Positions 7,836 through 17,357 of a stretch of 53,429 nt of DNA are shown here, one piece after another. Origin of the DNA: Bacteroidales bacterium (GTDB lineage Bacteria; Bacteroidota; Bacteroidia; Bacteroidales; UBA932); contig JAFUJQ010000006.1 in assembly GCA_017473705.1 (NCBI GenBank), positions 1 to 53,429 on the forward strand, written 5' to 3'. The number at the start of each line of letters is the position of its first letter. The stretch's first letter is position 1. The notes beneath the pieces are model-generated. The model did not search any database. It was not told the DNA's origin and was given only the letters and a program-made list of their open reading frames with translations. Both the position numbers and the translations under genes were made by a program.

Positions 7836-10073
7836 ATGAATATCACCAGACTGATAGCTTTGGCACTTTGCGTAGTCAGTTTCCCGGCTTATGCCCAGCA
7901 GGCAAAGCCGGCTGACTACGTGAACCCGTTCATAGGATCATCGAACTATGGGACCACCAATCCCGGAGCCTTATGCCCTAACGGCATGATGTCCGTGTCT
8001 CCGTTCAATGTGATGGGATCTGAACTGAACAGATATGACAAGGACAGCAGGTGGTGGAGTACACCTTATAGTTCTGACAACAAATATTTTACAGGATTTT
8101 CACACGTAAACCTCAGCGGCGTAGGCTGCCCTGAGGTCGGTCTGGCTCTTACCATGCCTACAAGCGGTCCGCTGATGGTGGATTACCATGTTTATGGATC
8201 GGAATATCGGAACGAAGCTGCTGAGCCCGGATACTATGGATGTGATCTGACAGCGCATGGCATCAAGGCCGAGGTCAGCGCGACCACCCGTACATCTGTC
8301 GAGCGCTATACGTTCCCGGAGGGCCAGGGCAACATTCTGGTAAACTTCGGAGAAGGTCTGACCAACGAGACCGGTGCATGGATCCGCAAGGTCAGCGCTA
8401 CCGAAATCGAGGGGATGAGGCTCGCCGGAACGTTCTGCTACAACTCGCAGGCTGTGTTCCCCGTATACTTTGCCATCCGCATCAACAAGGTGCCGTCCGA
8501 GTGTGGATTTTGGAAATTCCAACCGCTTATGGATGGGGTGGAAGGAGCATGGACTCCGGATGACGGGACATATAAGGTCTACACGAAATACGGACGCGAG
8601 ATCGCAGGCAACGATATAGGATACTGGTTCTCTTTCGAGACTACCGAGGGAGAGCAGGTGGAGCTGCAGATGGGAGTATCATTCGTAAGCTGCGAGAACG
8701 CGTGGGAGAATCTCGATGCGGAGCAGGCTCCGCTGGCCCCTGGCGTCTCGAACCTCGAGACGGTGAGGGCCGCAGCGGAGGCAGCATGGGAGTCAGATCT
8801 GTCGCGCATCAAGGTTTCCGGAGGCTCGGAGAGAGACAAGGAAGTATTCTATTCTGCTCTATATCACACGCTTATACACCCAAGCATCCTGAATGACGTC
8901 AATGGAGAATATCCTCTGATGGAGTCTGACGGGGTGGGTCGGGTGCCTGCCGGGCAGAACCGCTACAGCGTATTCTCCCTGTGGGACACATACAGAAATC
9001 TGCATCAGCTCATGACCCTTGTCTATCCTGAAAGGCAGATAGACATGGTCCGCTCGATGACAGACATGTATAAGGAATGGGGATGGATGCCGAAATGGGA
9101 ACTTTTCGGCCGCGAGACCTTCACCATGGAAGGCGACCCGGCAATCCCTGTCATCACAGACACATGGCTGAAGGGCCTGAGAGACTTCGACATCGAGACC
9201 GCATATGAAGCGTTCGTGAAGTCTGCAACAACTCCAGGCGCGGAAAACCTCATGCGTCCTGACATAGACCCGTATCTCTCGCAAGGATACGTTCCGCTCG
9301 GATTCTATTCGGCTGACGCTTCCGGGGATAACTCCGTGTCGCATGCTCTTGAATACTATATCGCAGATTACGCATTGTCACTGCTCGCAGCTGACCTCGG
9401 CCATGCAGAAGATGCCGAGAGATTCCTTGAGCAGTCGCTCCGATATAAACATTACTACTGTCCTGCATTCGGCACATTCAGGCCTCTGAATGCCGACGGC
9501 AGCTTCCTCGAGCCGTTCAATCCTCGCCAGGGCGAGAACTTCGAGGCGGTGCCGGGCTTCCACGAGGGCAGCGCATGGAACTATACGTTCTATGTGCCTC
9601 ATGATGTACTCGGACTGGCAAAGCTCATGGGTGGAAGGAAGGCTTTCGTGAATAAGCTGCAGAAGGTCTTCGATGAAGGACTATATGACCCGGCAAATGA
9701 GCCCGACATCGCATATCCATACCTCTTCAGCTACTTCAAGGGCGAGGAATGGAGGACAGCAGAAATCGTTTCCGATCTCCTTGACAAGCACTATACAACC
9801 CGTCCGGACGGCATTCCGGGCAACGACGACACAGGCACAATGTCGGCATGGGCCGTATTCTCCATGATGGGCTTCTACCCTGACTGCCCGGGCCATCCGT
9901 CATATACCCTGACAACCCCTCGCTTCGACAGGGTGGAGATCAGGGTCGACCCTGCATACTGCGAAGGCAAAGACCTCCTGGTCATAACAAAAGGCAGACA
10001 CATGAAAGGAAGGATCAGCCACACAGACTTCCTCCAAAAACACGCTGCCGGACAAATACATGACAATCAATAA
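7836..10073 (+). CDS. Secreted GH92 alpha-mannosidase
   Basis: The 745-residue protein has a signal peptide (MNITRLIALALCVVSFPAYA) followed by a full two-domain GH92 exo-alpha-mannosidase. GH92 enzymes are calcium-dependent inverting exo-mannosidases acting on N-glycans and mannans. Landmarks are DYVNPFIGS at the mature N-terminus, GFSHVNLSG, SLWDTYRNLH, HEGSAWNYTFYVPHD (the region of the catalytic acid) and GNDDTGTMSAWAVFSMMGFYP (catalytic-base and calcium region). Where the two downstream paralogues carry HGNEP or HGNQP, this one has PANEPDIAYPYLF, so its linkage preference may differ. It is the first gene of the mannosidase block and is bracketed by inverted hairpin repeats. Linkage specificity is not decidable here. 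Confidence 0.92.
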   Translation: MNITRLIALALCVVSFPAYAQQAKPADYVNPFIGSSNYGTTNPGALCPNGMMSVSPFNVMGSELNRYDKDSRWWSTPYSSDNKYFTGFSHVNLSGVGCPEVGLALTMPTSGPLMVDYHVYGSEYRNEAAEPGYYGCDLTAHGIKAEVSATTRTSVERYTFPEGQGNILVNFGEGLTNETGAWIRKVSATEIEGMRLAGTFCYNSQAVFPVYFAIRINKVPSECGFWKFQPLMDGVEGAWTPDDGTYKVYTKYGREIAGNDIGYWFSFETTEGEQVELQMGVSFVSCENAWENLDAEQAPLAPGVSNLETVRAAAEAAWESDLSRIKVSGGSERDKEVFYSALYHTLIHPSILNDVNGEYPLMESDGVGRVPAGQNRYSVFSLWDTYRNLHQLMTLVYPERQIDMVRSMTDMYKEWGWMPKWELFGRETFTMEGDPAIPVITDTWLKGLRDFDIETAYEAFVKSATTPGAENLMRPDIDPYLSQGYVPLGFYSADASGDNSVSHALEYYIADYALSLLAADLGHAEDAERFLEQSLRYKHYYCPAFGTFRPLNADGSFLEPFNPRQGENFEAVPGFHEGSAWNYTFYVPHDVLGLAKLMGGRKAFVNKLQKVFDEGLYDPANEPDIAYPYLFSYFKGEEWRTAEIVSDLLDKHYTTRPDGIPGNDDTGTMSAWAVFSMMGFYPDCPGHPSYTLTTPRFDRVEIRVDPAYCEGKDLLVITKGRHMKGRISHTDFLQKHAAGQIHDNQ

Positions 10074-10080
10074 CTTACAG

Positions 10081-10111
10081 AAACCTCGTGCCGCCAAAAG
10101 GGAGCACGAGG
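10081..10111. repeat. Hairpin repeat, copy 2 (inverted relative to 7704)
   Basis: AACCTCGTGC (10082-10091) pairs with GCACGAGGT (10103-10111) across CGCCAAAAGGGA. It is the reverse complement of the 7704-7737 unit with small differences in the loop. It starts 7 nt after the GH92 stop and may also act as a terminator or RNA-stabilising hairpin. Confidence 0.75.
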
Positions 10112-10141
10112 TAAACGTAAAATACTGATACTTAATAACTT

Positions 10142-13100
10142 ATGCGCCAGATTAAAGTATTGTTTGCGGCAATGCTTCTGTTCAGTTGCACGCCCAAAGA
10201 GAGCATTGAAAACTTCACCTCTTATGTAGACCCGAAGATCGGAACCGGCGGACACGGACATGTGTTTGTCGGGGCGAATGTGCCTTTCGGCATGGTGCAG
10301 CTCGGCCCGACCAGCATTCCTCAGGACTGGGACTGGTGCTCGGGCTACCATGACAGCGACTCCACTGTTATCGGATTCTCACACACCCACCTCAGCGGTA
10401 CAGGAATCGGAGATCTTTTCGACGTCACTGTGATGCCGGTTGTAGGAGAGGAGCTGACCTACGCACGCGGACAGGAGGTGGACCAGCAGTCGGGACTATG
10501 GTCCTATGCTGACCGTACACGCGAAATCGTCCGCCCGGGCTACTACAGCGTACCTCTGACCCGCTATGGCGTAACTGCGGAGATGACTGCAACCAACCGA
10601 GTCGGCTTGCACCGCTATACATTCCCGCAGTCCGAAGAAGCCGGCATCGTGATAGATCTTCTGAACGGTGGATGCTGGGACAGGACGACAGAAACATTCA
10701 TCGAACAGTGCGGAGACAACGCCGTTCAAGGATACAGGTATTCAAAAGGATGGGCAGATGCGCAAAGAATATATTTCTATGCTGAATTTTCAAAACCGTT
10801 TGCTGACCTGCAGATACATGATGCCTATCACATGCCTCTCTTCGCAAAGGCTGACTTCACTACTGAGAAAGGTGAGCAGATACTCATGAAGGTAGGCATT
10901 TCATCTGTGAGCATGGAGGGCGCGCGCGCCAACATGGCTGCAGAGCTTCCGGGATGGGACTTCGAAGCCGTAGCTCTGGCAGCCGAAGAAAAGTGGGAGA
11001 ACGAACTCTCCAGAATAAAGATCGACACCAGGGATGCAACTGCGAAGAAGATATTCTACACAGCTCTATATCATGCGATGATAGCCCCGAGTACATTCTC
11101 AGATGCAGACGGACAGTATAGAGGTGCAGACGGAAAAGTACATGCCGATCCCGGCTATACGACCTACACGACATTCTCCCTTTGGGACACTTACAGGGCC
11201 GCCATGCCTCTATACAGCATAGTCATCCCAGAGCGCTACACTGACTTCATCAATACGATGCTCACCATCTGCAGGGAGCAGGGCAAGCTTCCGGTATGGC
11301 ACCTGCATGGCTGTGAGACCAACTGCATGGTCGGCAACCCGGGCATCCCGCCGGTGGCTGACGCCATAGTCAAAGGCCTCGACGGCTTTGACTATGAAGT
11401 GGCCTTCGAAGCAATGAAAACCTCGGCCCTCAGGCCTGACAGAGGTCAGGGCCATAGAATGAAATATGGATATATCCCATATGACAAGTTCCATGAATCT
11501 GTAGCTTACGACCTTGAGTACGCGCTTGCTGACGGAGCACTCGCAAATGCCGCCAAGGTGCTCGGCAAGGAAGATGACTATCAGTATTTCCTCAACCGCA
11601 GCAAGTCTTATGTAGACCTCTTCGATCACGAGCTGGGATTCATCAGAGGCAAAGACAGCAAGGGAAAATTCCGTGAGGAATACAATCCGTTCTCATCAGC
11701 ACACCGCAATGACGACTACTGCGAGGGCAACGGATGGCAGTACACCTGGCTTGTGCCTCACGACTTCAAGGGACTTGTAAGCTGTTTCGGCAGCAAAGAG
11801 GCATTCCTCTGCAAGCTTGATTCCCTCTTCACCGTCCCATCGGTGATCGAGGGCGAATTCACCTCACCGGATATCTCAGGTCTTATCGGCCAGTATGCAC
11901 ACGGAAACGAACCTAGCCATCATATTCTATACTTCTATACCCTGGCAGGCCAGCCTTGGAAGACTGCCGATAAGGTGCGCGAGGTGCTCAGCACCCTCTA
12001 CAGCGCCGAACCTGACGGACTCTCAGGCAACGAGGACGTAGGTCAGATGTCGGCTTGGTATATCATGTCATCGCTCGGCTTCTATGAGGTGGAGCCGGCA
12101 TCGGGACGTTACTGGTTTGGAAGTCCGATCTTCGACAAGGCTGAATTCACTGTCCAAGGAGGGACTTTCAGAATAACTACCGAGGACAACAGCGACGATA
12201 ACCGCTATATCCAGAGCATCACCCTCAACGGCAAGGCATACACAAAGGGATATATCGAGCACAAGGACATTGCTGCCGGAGGCGAGCTCGTCATCAGGAT
12301 GGGAGCGGAACCGAGAATATGGTACTGTCCCGAGGAGCCTCTCGAGTATGAAGATCAGCGTCCGCTTCCCGAAGACCGCCTATTCACATCCGCAGCCGTG
12401 GAAGCAGAAATCGAAAGGGTGGTCGGAATGCTGGAGAATCCGCGCCTGAAGTGGATGTTCGCAAACTGCTATCCCAACACTCTTGACACCACGGTACATC
12501 CGGTAGAGAACGAAGACGGACTTCCGGACACCTTCGTCTATACCGGTGACATTCCGGCGATGTGGCTACGCGACTCCGGAGCGCAGGTATGGCCATATGT
12601 AAGATATATAAACGAGGATCCTGAACTCAAGAGAATGATTGCCGGCGTGATCCGCAGGCAGTTCAAGTGCATATGCATAGACCCATATGCCAATGCATTC
12701 AATGTGGAGCCGGTCGGCGCGGCCAACAAGACAGACTGGCCTATGGCTGATCCATATATCTTCGAACGCAAGTGGGAGATTGACTCGCATTGCTATCCTG
12801 TCCGTCTCGCGTATGAGTACTGGAAGAAATGCGGAGACGAGACCATATTCGATACCGTATGGCATGAGGCCATAGGCAAGATCGTGGCAACGTTCAAGGA
12901 GCAGCAGCGCAAGGACGGGCACGGAAGCTACCGCTTCCTGCGCGTCACAGACCGCCAGCTTGACACCAAGTGCGTCGTGGGCAAGGGCAACCCTGTCAAG
13001 CCAGTCGGGCTGATAGCATCGGCATTCCGCCCGTCTGACGACGCGACCACATTCGAGTTCCTCGTGCCGTCAAACTTCATGGCAGTGACATCGCTGCGCA

Positions 13101-13687
13101 AGGCGGCTGAGATTCTTCGCGAGGTGAACAATGACGCGGAGCTCGCCCAGGAGTGCCTCGACCTCGCATCAGAGGTGGAGCAGGCACTGAAGGAATATGC
13201 TGTGCATGACCACCCTGAATATGGAAAGATCTATGCCTATGAGGTGGACGGCTTCGGCAGTCAGTTCCTCATGGACGACGCCAACGTGCCTTCTCTTCTT
13301 GCGATGAGCTACCTCGGAGATGTCCCTGCGGACGACCCTATATATCAGAATACGAGAAAGTTCGTATGGAGCGAAGCCAATCCGTATTTCCATAGCGGAG
13401 CCGCAGGCGAAGGCATCGGAGGGCCTCACATATGGTCTGAAGTCATATGGCCTATGAGCATCATGATGAAAGCATTCACGTCGGACAGCGACGAGGAGAT
13501 ACGAGAGTGCATCTGCCAGCTGATGACCACCGACGCAGGCACAGGATTCATGCACGAGTCCTTCCACAAGGACAACGCGGAAGTATTCACCCGCGAATGG
13601 TTCGCATGGCAGAACACCCTCTTCGGAGAGCTCATCCTGAAGATCATAGACGACGGAAGATTACACGTATTGAACGGTATAATTTAA
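10142..13687 (+). CDS. Lipoprotein alpha-mannosidase: GH92-GH125 fusion
   Basis: The 1181-residue protein starts with a lipoprotein signal (MRQIKVLFAAMLLFSC, lipobox cysteine at 16), so it is membrane-anchored. Residues of roughly 25-735 form a complete GH92 domain (SYVDPKIGTGGHGHVF, GFSHTHLSGTG, CEGNGWQYTWLVPHD, HGNEPSHH, GNEDVGQMSAW). Residues of about 745-1175 form a GH125 domain, known for exo-alpha-1,6-mannosidase activity, with the signature TGDIPAMWLRDSGAQVWPYV, EPVGAANKTDWPM and DDANVPSLLAMSYLG. Both halves look intact. The pairing would let one chain remove alpha-1,2/1,3 and then alpha-1,6 mannose. It is 1 nt upstream of the third GH92 gene. Confidence 0.93.
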   Translation: MRQIKVLFAAMLLFSCTPKESIENFTSYVDPKIGTGGHGHVFVGANVPFGMVQLGPTSIPQDWDWCSGYHDSDSTVIGFSHTHLSGTGIGDLFDVTVMPVVGEELTYARGQEVDQQSGLWSYADRTREIVRPGYYSVPLTRYGVTAEMTATNRVGLHRYTFPQSEEAGIVIDLLNGGCWDRTTETFIEQCGDNAVQGYRYSKGWADAQRIYFYAEFSKPFADLQIHDAYHMPLFAKADFTTEKGEQILMKVGISSVSMEGARANMAAELPGWDFEAVALAAEEKWENELSRIKIDTRDATAKKIFYTALYHAMIAPSTFSDADGQYRGADGKVHADPGYTTYTTFSLWDTYRAAMPLYSIVIPERYTDFINTMLTICREQGKLPVWHLHGCETNCMVGNPGIPPVADAIVKGLDGFDYEVAFEAMKTSALRPDRGQGHRMKYGYIPYDKFHESVAYDLEYALADGALANAAKVLGKEDDYQYFLNRSKSYVDLFDHELGFIRGKDSKGKFREEYNPFSSAHRNDDYCEGNGWQYTWLVPHDFKGLVSCFGSKEAFLCKLDSLFTVPSVIEGEFTSPDISGLIGQYAHGNEPSHHILYFYTLAGQPWKTADKVREVLSTLYSAEPDGLSGNEDVGQMSAWYIMSSLGFYEVEPASGRYWFGSPIFDKAEFTVQGGTFRITTEDNSDDNRYIQSITLNGKAYTKGYIEHKDIAAGGELVIRMGAEPRIWYCPEEPLEYEDQRPLPEDRLFTSAAVEAEIERVVGMLENPRLKWMFANCYPNTLDTTVHPVENEDGLPDTFVYTGDIPAMWLRDSGAQVWPYVRYINEDPELKRMIAGVIRRQFKCICIDPYANAFNVEPVGAANKTDWPMADPYIFERKWEIDSHCYPVRLAYEYWKKCGDETIFDTVWHEAIGKIVATFKEQQRKDGHGSYRFLRVTDRQLDTKCVVGKGNPVKPVGLIASAFRPSDDATTFEFLVPSNFMAVTSLRKAAEILREVNNDAELAQECLDLASEVEQALKEYAVHDHPEYGKIYAYEVDGFGSQFLMDDANVPSLLAMSYLGDVPADDPIYQNTRKFVWSEANPYFHSGAAGEGIGGPHIWSEVIWPMSIMMKAFTSDSDEEIRECICQLMTTDAGTGFMHESFHKDNAEVFTREWFAWQNTLFGELILKIIDDGRLHVLNGII

Positions 13688-13688
13688 T

Positions 13689-15944
13689 ATGAAAAAAATA
13701 CTATTCATCATTCTGACAATCTGCCTTCTGACCGGCTGCAGGCAAGAGCCGGAGCTGGTGACAGAGCCGGCCGACTATGTTTCCACCCTCGTCGGAACGC
13801 TCTCCGAGCATTCCTTCTCGACAGGAAACACATACCCGGCCATAGCCCTCCCATGGGGAATGAACTTCTGGACCCCAGCCACCGGAAAGATGGGAGACGG
13901 ATGGGCATACAGATATGACCACAACTGGATCCGCGGCTTCGAGCAGACCCACCAGCCGTCGCCATGGATCAATGACTATGGGCAGTTCGCCATAATGCCA
14001 GTTCGTGATGCAGCACGTGTGGAACAGGATGCAAGGGCCAGCTGGTTCTCGCATCACAGCGAGACCGCCAGGCCATATTACTATCAGGTATACCTGGCTG
14101 ACCACGACGTAAATGTGGAGATCGCTCCTACCGACAGGGCCGCGTCCCTCCTTTTCACCTTCCCAGAGAGCGAGACATCCGGCATCGTCGTGGACGCATA
14201 TGACGAAGGTTCATATATAAAGGTGCTTCCGGAAGATAATGCCATTGTCGGCTATACAACCAAGAACTGCGGGGGTGTTCCTGAGAACTTCCGCAACTGG
14301 TTTGTAGTGAAATTCGACAAGCCTATCGAGGACTATACCGTATATGCCGGTCCATCAAATGCACTGGAAGGCGCATCGGAATTCAAAGGTGACCATGCCC
14401 TTGCCGCTGTTTCATTCAAGACAGTGCGCGATGAGAAGGTTAATGCTCAGACCGCTTCGTCATTCATATCCCTTGAGCAGGCATGGATCAACTTCAAGGA
14501 AGTCGAGGACAAGAGCTTTGAGGAAGTACGCGACAAGGCAAAGGAACGCTGGAACGAAGTCCTCGGCCGCATACAGATAGGAGGCGGCACTGACGACCAA
14601 TACAGGACATTCTACTCATGTCTATACAGAAGCGTGCTCTTCCCTCGCAAGTTCTACGAACTCAACGAGGAAGGCAAGCCTGTGCACTACAGTCCTTACA
14701 ACGGACAGGTATGCGACGGATACCTCTACACCGACACCGGATTCTGGGACACGTTTCGTTGTCTCTTCCCTCTCCTGAACCTGGTCTACCCTTCAGTGAA
14801 CGCCGAGATCCAGCAGGGTCTGGCGAACATCGCACGTGAGAACCGGTTCCTGCCCGAATGGGCAAGCCCCGGCCACAGAGGCTGCATGGTGGGCAACAAT
14901 TCGGCTTCCGTAGTGGCTGACGCCATAATGAAGGGAGTCACCCCGAAAAAGGATTGGCAGACACTTTATGACTGCATCGTATACGGCACCGAGAACGTGC
15001 ACCCGGAAATCAGTTCCACAGGCCGCCTCGGACACGAGTACTATAATACCATAGGATATATTCCTTATAACACAGGCATCCACGAGAGTGTCGCGCGCAC
15101 TCTGGAATATGCATACGACGACTGGTGCATCCTTCAGATAGCAAAGAAGCTCGGCAGACCTGCAGAAGAGCTGACAAAGTGGGAGACCCGCTCGAACAAC
15201 TGGAAGAACGTCTTCGACCCTTCACACAACCTGATGCGCGGACGCAACCTTGACGGCACCTTCCAGGAGCCGTTCAGTCCGTACAAATGGGGCGGAGCCT
15301 TCACCGAGGGCAACGCATGGCACTATACCTGGTCTGTATTCCACGATGTGGACGGCCTGATGGAGCAGATGGGAGGACGCAAAGAGTTTGTGCAGATGCT
15401 TGACTCAGTATTCGTCGTCCCTCCTGTATATGACGACAGCTACTACGGATACCGCATACACGAGATCACCGAGATGCAGGTAGCTGACATGGGCAACTAT
15501 GCGCACGGAAACCAGCCTGCTCAGCACATGATCTATCTATATGACTGGGCAGACGAGCCATGGAAGACCCAGAAATGGGTACGCGAGGTCATGAACAGGC
15601 TCTACAAGGCAACTCCTGACGGATACTGCGGAGACGAGGACAACGGCCAGACATCTGCATGGTATGTATTCTCTGCGCTGGGCTTCTATCCTGTATGCCC
15701 TGCATCAGACGAGTATGCCATAGGCGCTCCACTCTTCCGCAAAGCCGTGGTGCATCTCGAAAACGGCTGCGACCTGACCATCAACGCAGAGAACAAGGCC
15801 GGCCATGACAAACCACTTGACCCATACATATCAAAGAAAAAGGTCAACTGCACAGCCTGGACGGAAAACTTCCTCAAGCACAAGCACCTGACAAGCGGAG
15901 CAACAATAGATTTCACAATGTCCGCCGAGCCAGCCAGCAAATAG
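13689..15944 (+). CDS. Lipoprotein GH92 alpha-mannosidase
   Basis: The 751-residue protein has a lipobox signal (MKKILFIILTICLLTGC, cysteine 17) and a full GH92 fold. Landmarks are ADYVSTLVGTLSEHSFSTGNTYPA, WDTFRCLFPLLNLVYP, TEGNAWHYTWSVFHDVDGL, YAHGNQPAQHMIYLY and DEDNGQTSAWYVFSALGFYPV. It differs from its neighbours in the N-terminal substrate-facing segment (GMNFWTPATGKMGDGWAYRYD), where the usual ANVPFG-type sequence is replaced. This is seen in a distinct GH92 subgroup, so another mannoside linkage is plausible. Its ATG lies 1 nt after the stop of the GH92-GH125 gene, so the two are translationally coupled. Two hairpins follow the stop. Confidence 0.92.
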   Translation: MKKILFIILTICLLTGCRQEPELVTEPADYVSTLVGTLSEHSFSTGNTYPAIALPWGMNFWTPATGKMGDGWAYRYDHNWIRGFEQTHQPSPWINDYGQFAIMPVRDAARVEQDARASWFSHHSETARPYYYQVYLADHDVNVEIAPTDRAASLLFTFPESETSGIVVDAYDEGSYIKVLPEDNAIVGYTTKNCGGVPENFRNWFVVKFDKPIEDYTVYAGPSNALEGASEFKGDHALAAVSFKTVRDEKVNAQTASSFISLEQAWINFKEVEDKSFEEVRDKAKERWNEVLGRIQIGGGTDDQYRTFYSCLYRSVLFPRKFYELNEEGKPVHYSPYNGQVCDGYLYTDTGFWDTFRCLFPLLNLVYPSVNAEIQQGLANIARENRFLPEWASPGHRGCMVGNNSASVVADAIMKGVTPKKDWQTLYDCIVYGTENVHPEISSTGRLGHEYYNTIGYIPYNTGIHESVARTLEYAYDDWCILQIAKKLGRPAEELTKWETRSNNWKNVFDPSHNLMRGRNLDGTFQEPFSPYKWGGAFTEGNAWHYTWSVFHDVDGLMEQMGGRKEFVQMLDSVFVVPPVYDDSYYGYRIHEITEMQVADMGNYAHGNQPAQHMIYLYDWADEPWKTQKWVREVMNRLYKATPDGYCGDEDNGQTSAWYVFSALGFYPVCPASDEYAIGAPLFRKAVVHLENGCDLTINAENKAGHDKPLDPYISKKKVNCTAWTENFLKHKHLTSGATIDFTMSAEPASK

Positions 15945-15960
15945 CAGTATCTCACATAAA

Positions 15961-15980
15961 GCTCTAACATAGAGCGTTTT
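15961..15980 (+). terminator. Short hairpin terminator after the mannosidase genes
   Basis: GCTCT (15961-15965) pairs with AGAGC (15971-15975) around AACAT and is followed by GTTTT. The stem is short but correctly placed 16 nt after the stop. Confidence 0.45.
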
Positions 15981-15985
15981 ACACA

Positions 15986-16017
15986 TTTAAGGGCCGGCAT
16001 TTCAACCGACCCTTAAA
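15986..16017. terminator. Bidirectional terminator between the GH92 block and pgk
   Basis: TTTAAGGGCCGG pairs with CCGACCCTTAAA with a single mismatch and an 8-nt loop. It lies between two convergent genes, and its A/T-rich arm ends suit either direction. Confidence 0.7.
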
Positions 16018-16037
16018 CATATAGTATATAATCTTTA

Positions 16038-17288
16038 TTACTTGCGGATTGCTGCGATGCCTGGGAGTTCCTTGCCCTCGAGGTACTCGAGCATTGCTCC
16101 ACCACCTGTAGACACGTAACTTACCTTGTTTGCATAACCCATCTGAGTTACAGCTGCCACTGAGTCACCACCGCCTACGAGGGTGAAGGCTCCGTTCTCT
16201 GATGTTGCCTTTGCAAGGATCTCAGCGATGCGGTTTGTACCCTTTGCAAATGCAGGGATCTCAAACACGCCTACAGGACCGTTCCAGAGGATGGTCTTTG
16301 ACTTCATGAGAACCTCCTCCCACATAGCGAGGGTGCTTGGAGCTGCGTCCATTCCTTCCCAACCGTCTGGAATCTCAGTGTTGAGAACGATCTTGGTGTT
16401 TGCATCGTTAGAGAAGTCGTCAGCGATCACAACCTCCTTGGAGAGATATACCTTCACGCCCTTTTCCTCTGCCTTCTTGAGAGTGTCGAGAGCAAGCTGC
16501 ATCTGGTCGTCCTCGCAGAGTGAGCGGCCGATCTGACCACCCTGAGCCTTTCTGAATGTATATACCATACCGCCACCGATGATCATGTTGTCAACTGCGT
16601 CGAAGAGCTTCTCGATGATAGTGATCTTTGAAGATACCTTTGCACCACCCACGATTGCAGTAACAGGGTGCTCCGGAGTCTTGAGAACGTGGTCGATAGC
16701 CTTGATCTCACCTTCCATCACATAACCGAACATCTTGTCATTTGGGAAGTAGTCAGCGATGAGGGCTGTAGATGCGTGTGCACGGTGTGCTGTTCCGAAT
16801 GCGTCGTTGATGTAGCAGTCAGCGTAAGAAGCGAGCTTTGCAACGAAAGCCTTCTGATTCTCCTTCACGACAGCCTTTGCAGCCTTCTTCTCCTCGTCAG
16901 TTGCGAACTCGCCTCTTGGCTTGCCCTCCTCCTCTGCGTAGAAACGGAGGTTCTCGAGTACGAGGCACTCGCCCATCTTGAGGGCAGCTACCTGCTCGTC
17001 AGCAGCCTGACAGTCCTCAGCGAACTTCACTGGTGCTCCGAGGAGCTCCTCAACGCGGCCGAGGATGTGCTTGAGAGAGAACTTCTCAGTCACGCCCTTT
17101 GGACGGCCGAGGTGTGACATTACTATTACAGCACCACCCTTCTCAAGTACCTTCTTGAGTGTTGGGATTGCTGCACGGATACGTGTGTCGTCGGTGATCT
17201 CCATCTTCTCGTTAAGAGGAACATTGAAGTCTACTCTGACGATGGCCTTCTTGCCGGTGAAATCGTAATTGTCAATAAACTGTTGCAT
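16038..17288 (-). CDS. pgk: Phosphoglycerate kinase
   Basis: The 416-residue glycolytic enzyme transfers phosphate from 1,3-bisphosphoglycerate to ADP. Standard motifs are present: the substrate-binding N-domain ([27 protein letters not shown]), the AHRAHAST loop, GGAKVSSKI, the hinge and nucleotide site ([13 protein letters not shown]) and the C-terminal glycine motif GGGDSVAAV with [13 protein letters not shown]. Length is normal and codon use is very biased, as expected for a highly expressed gene. It is monocistronic between a bidirectional terminator and its own promoter at about 17330. The hypothetical membrane gene of the peptide cluster ends 70 nt upstream on the same strand. Confidence 0.97.
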   Translation of the reverse strand: MQQFIDNYDFTGKKAIVRVDFNVPLNEKMEITDDTRIRAAIPTLKKVLEKGGAVIVMSHLGRPKGVTEKFSLKHILGRVEELLGAPVKFAEDCQAADEQVAALKMGECLVLENLRFYAEEEGKPRGEFATDEEKKAAKAVVKENQKAFVAKLASYADCYINDAFGTAHRAHASTALIADYFPNDKMFGYVMEGEIKAIDHVLKTPEHPVTAIVGGAKVSSKITIIEKLFDAVDNMIIGGGMVYTFRKAQGGQIGRSLCEDDQMQLALDTLKKAEEKGVKVYLSKEVVIADDFSNDANTKIVLNTEIPDGWEGMDAAPSTLAMWEEVLMKSKTILWNGPVGVFEIPAFAKGTNRIAEILAKATSENGAFTLVGGGDSVAAVTQMGYANKVSYVSTGGGAMLEYLEGKELPGIAAIRK

Positions 17289-17313
17289 AATCGTATAATT
17301 GTTTTTGTTAATT

Positions 17314-17335
17314 GCTAAATCCGAGCAAATTTAGC
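17314..17335 (-). promoter_or_regulatory. pgk promoter -7 element inside a small inverted repeat
   Basis: The minus strand reads TAAATTTG (17326-17333, exact TAnnTTTG). A TTGG at about 17351-17354 gives a possible -33 with an 18-bp spacer. GCTAAAT (17314-17320) and ATTTAGC (17329-17335) form an inverted repeat over the -7 element, possibly an operator or a start-site hairpin. Confidence 0.5.
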
Positions 17336-17357
17336 AATTTTCTGCGAAATCCAAGAC

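Noticed and set aside
7836-15944. A full polysaccharide utilisation locus
   Set aside because: No SusC/SusD-like transporter pair or sensor/regulator gene is present beside the three mannosidase genes in this window.
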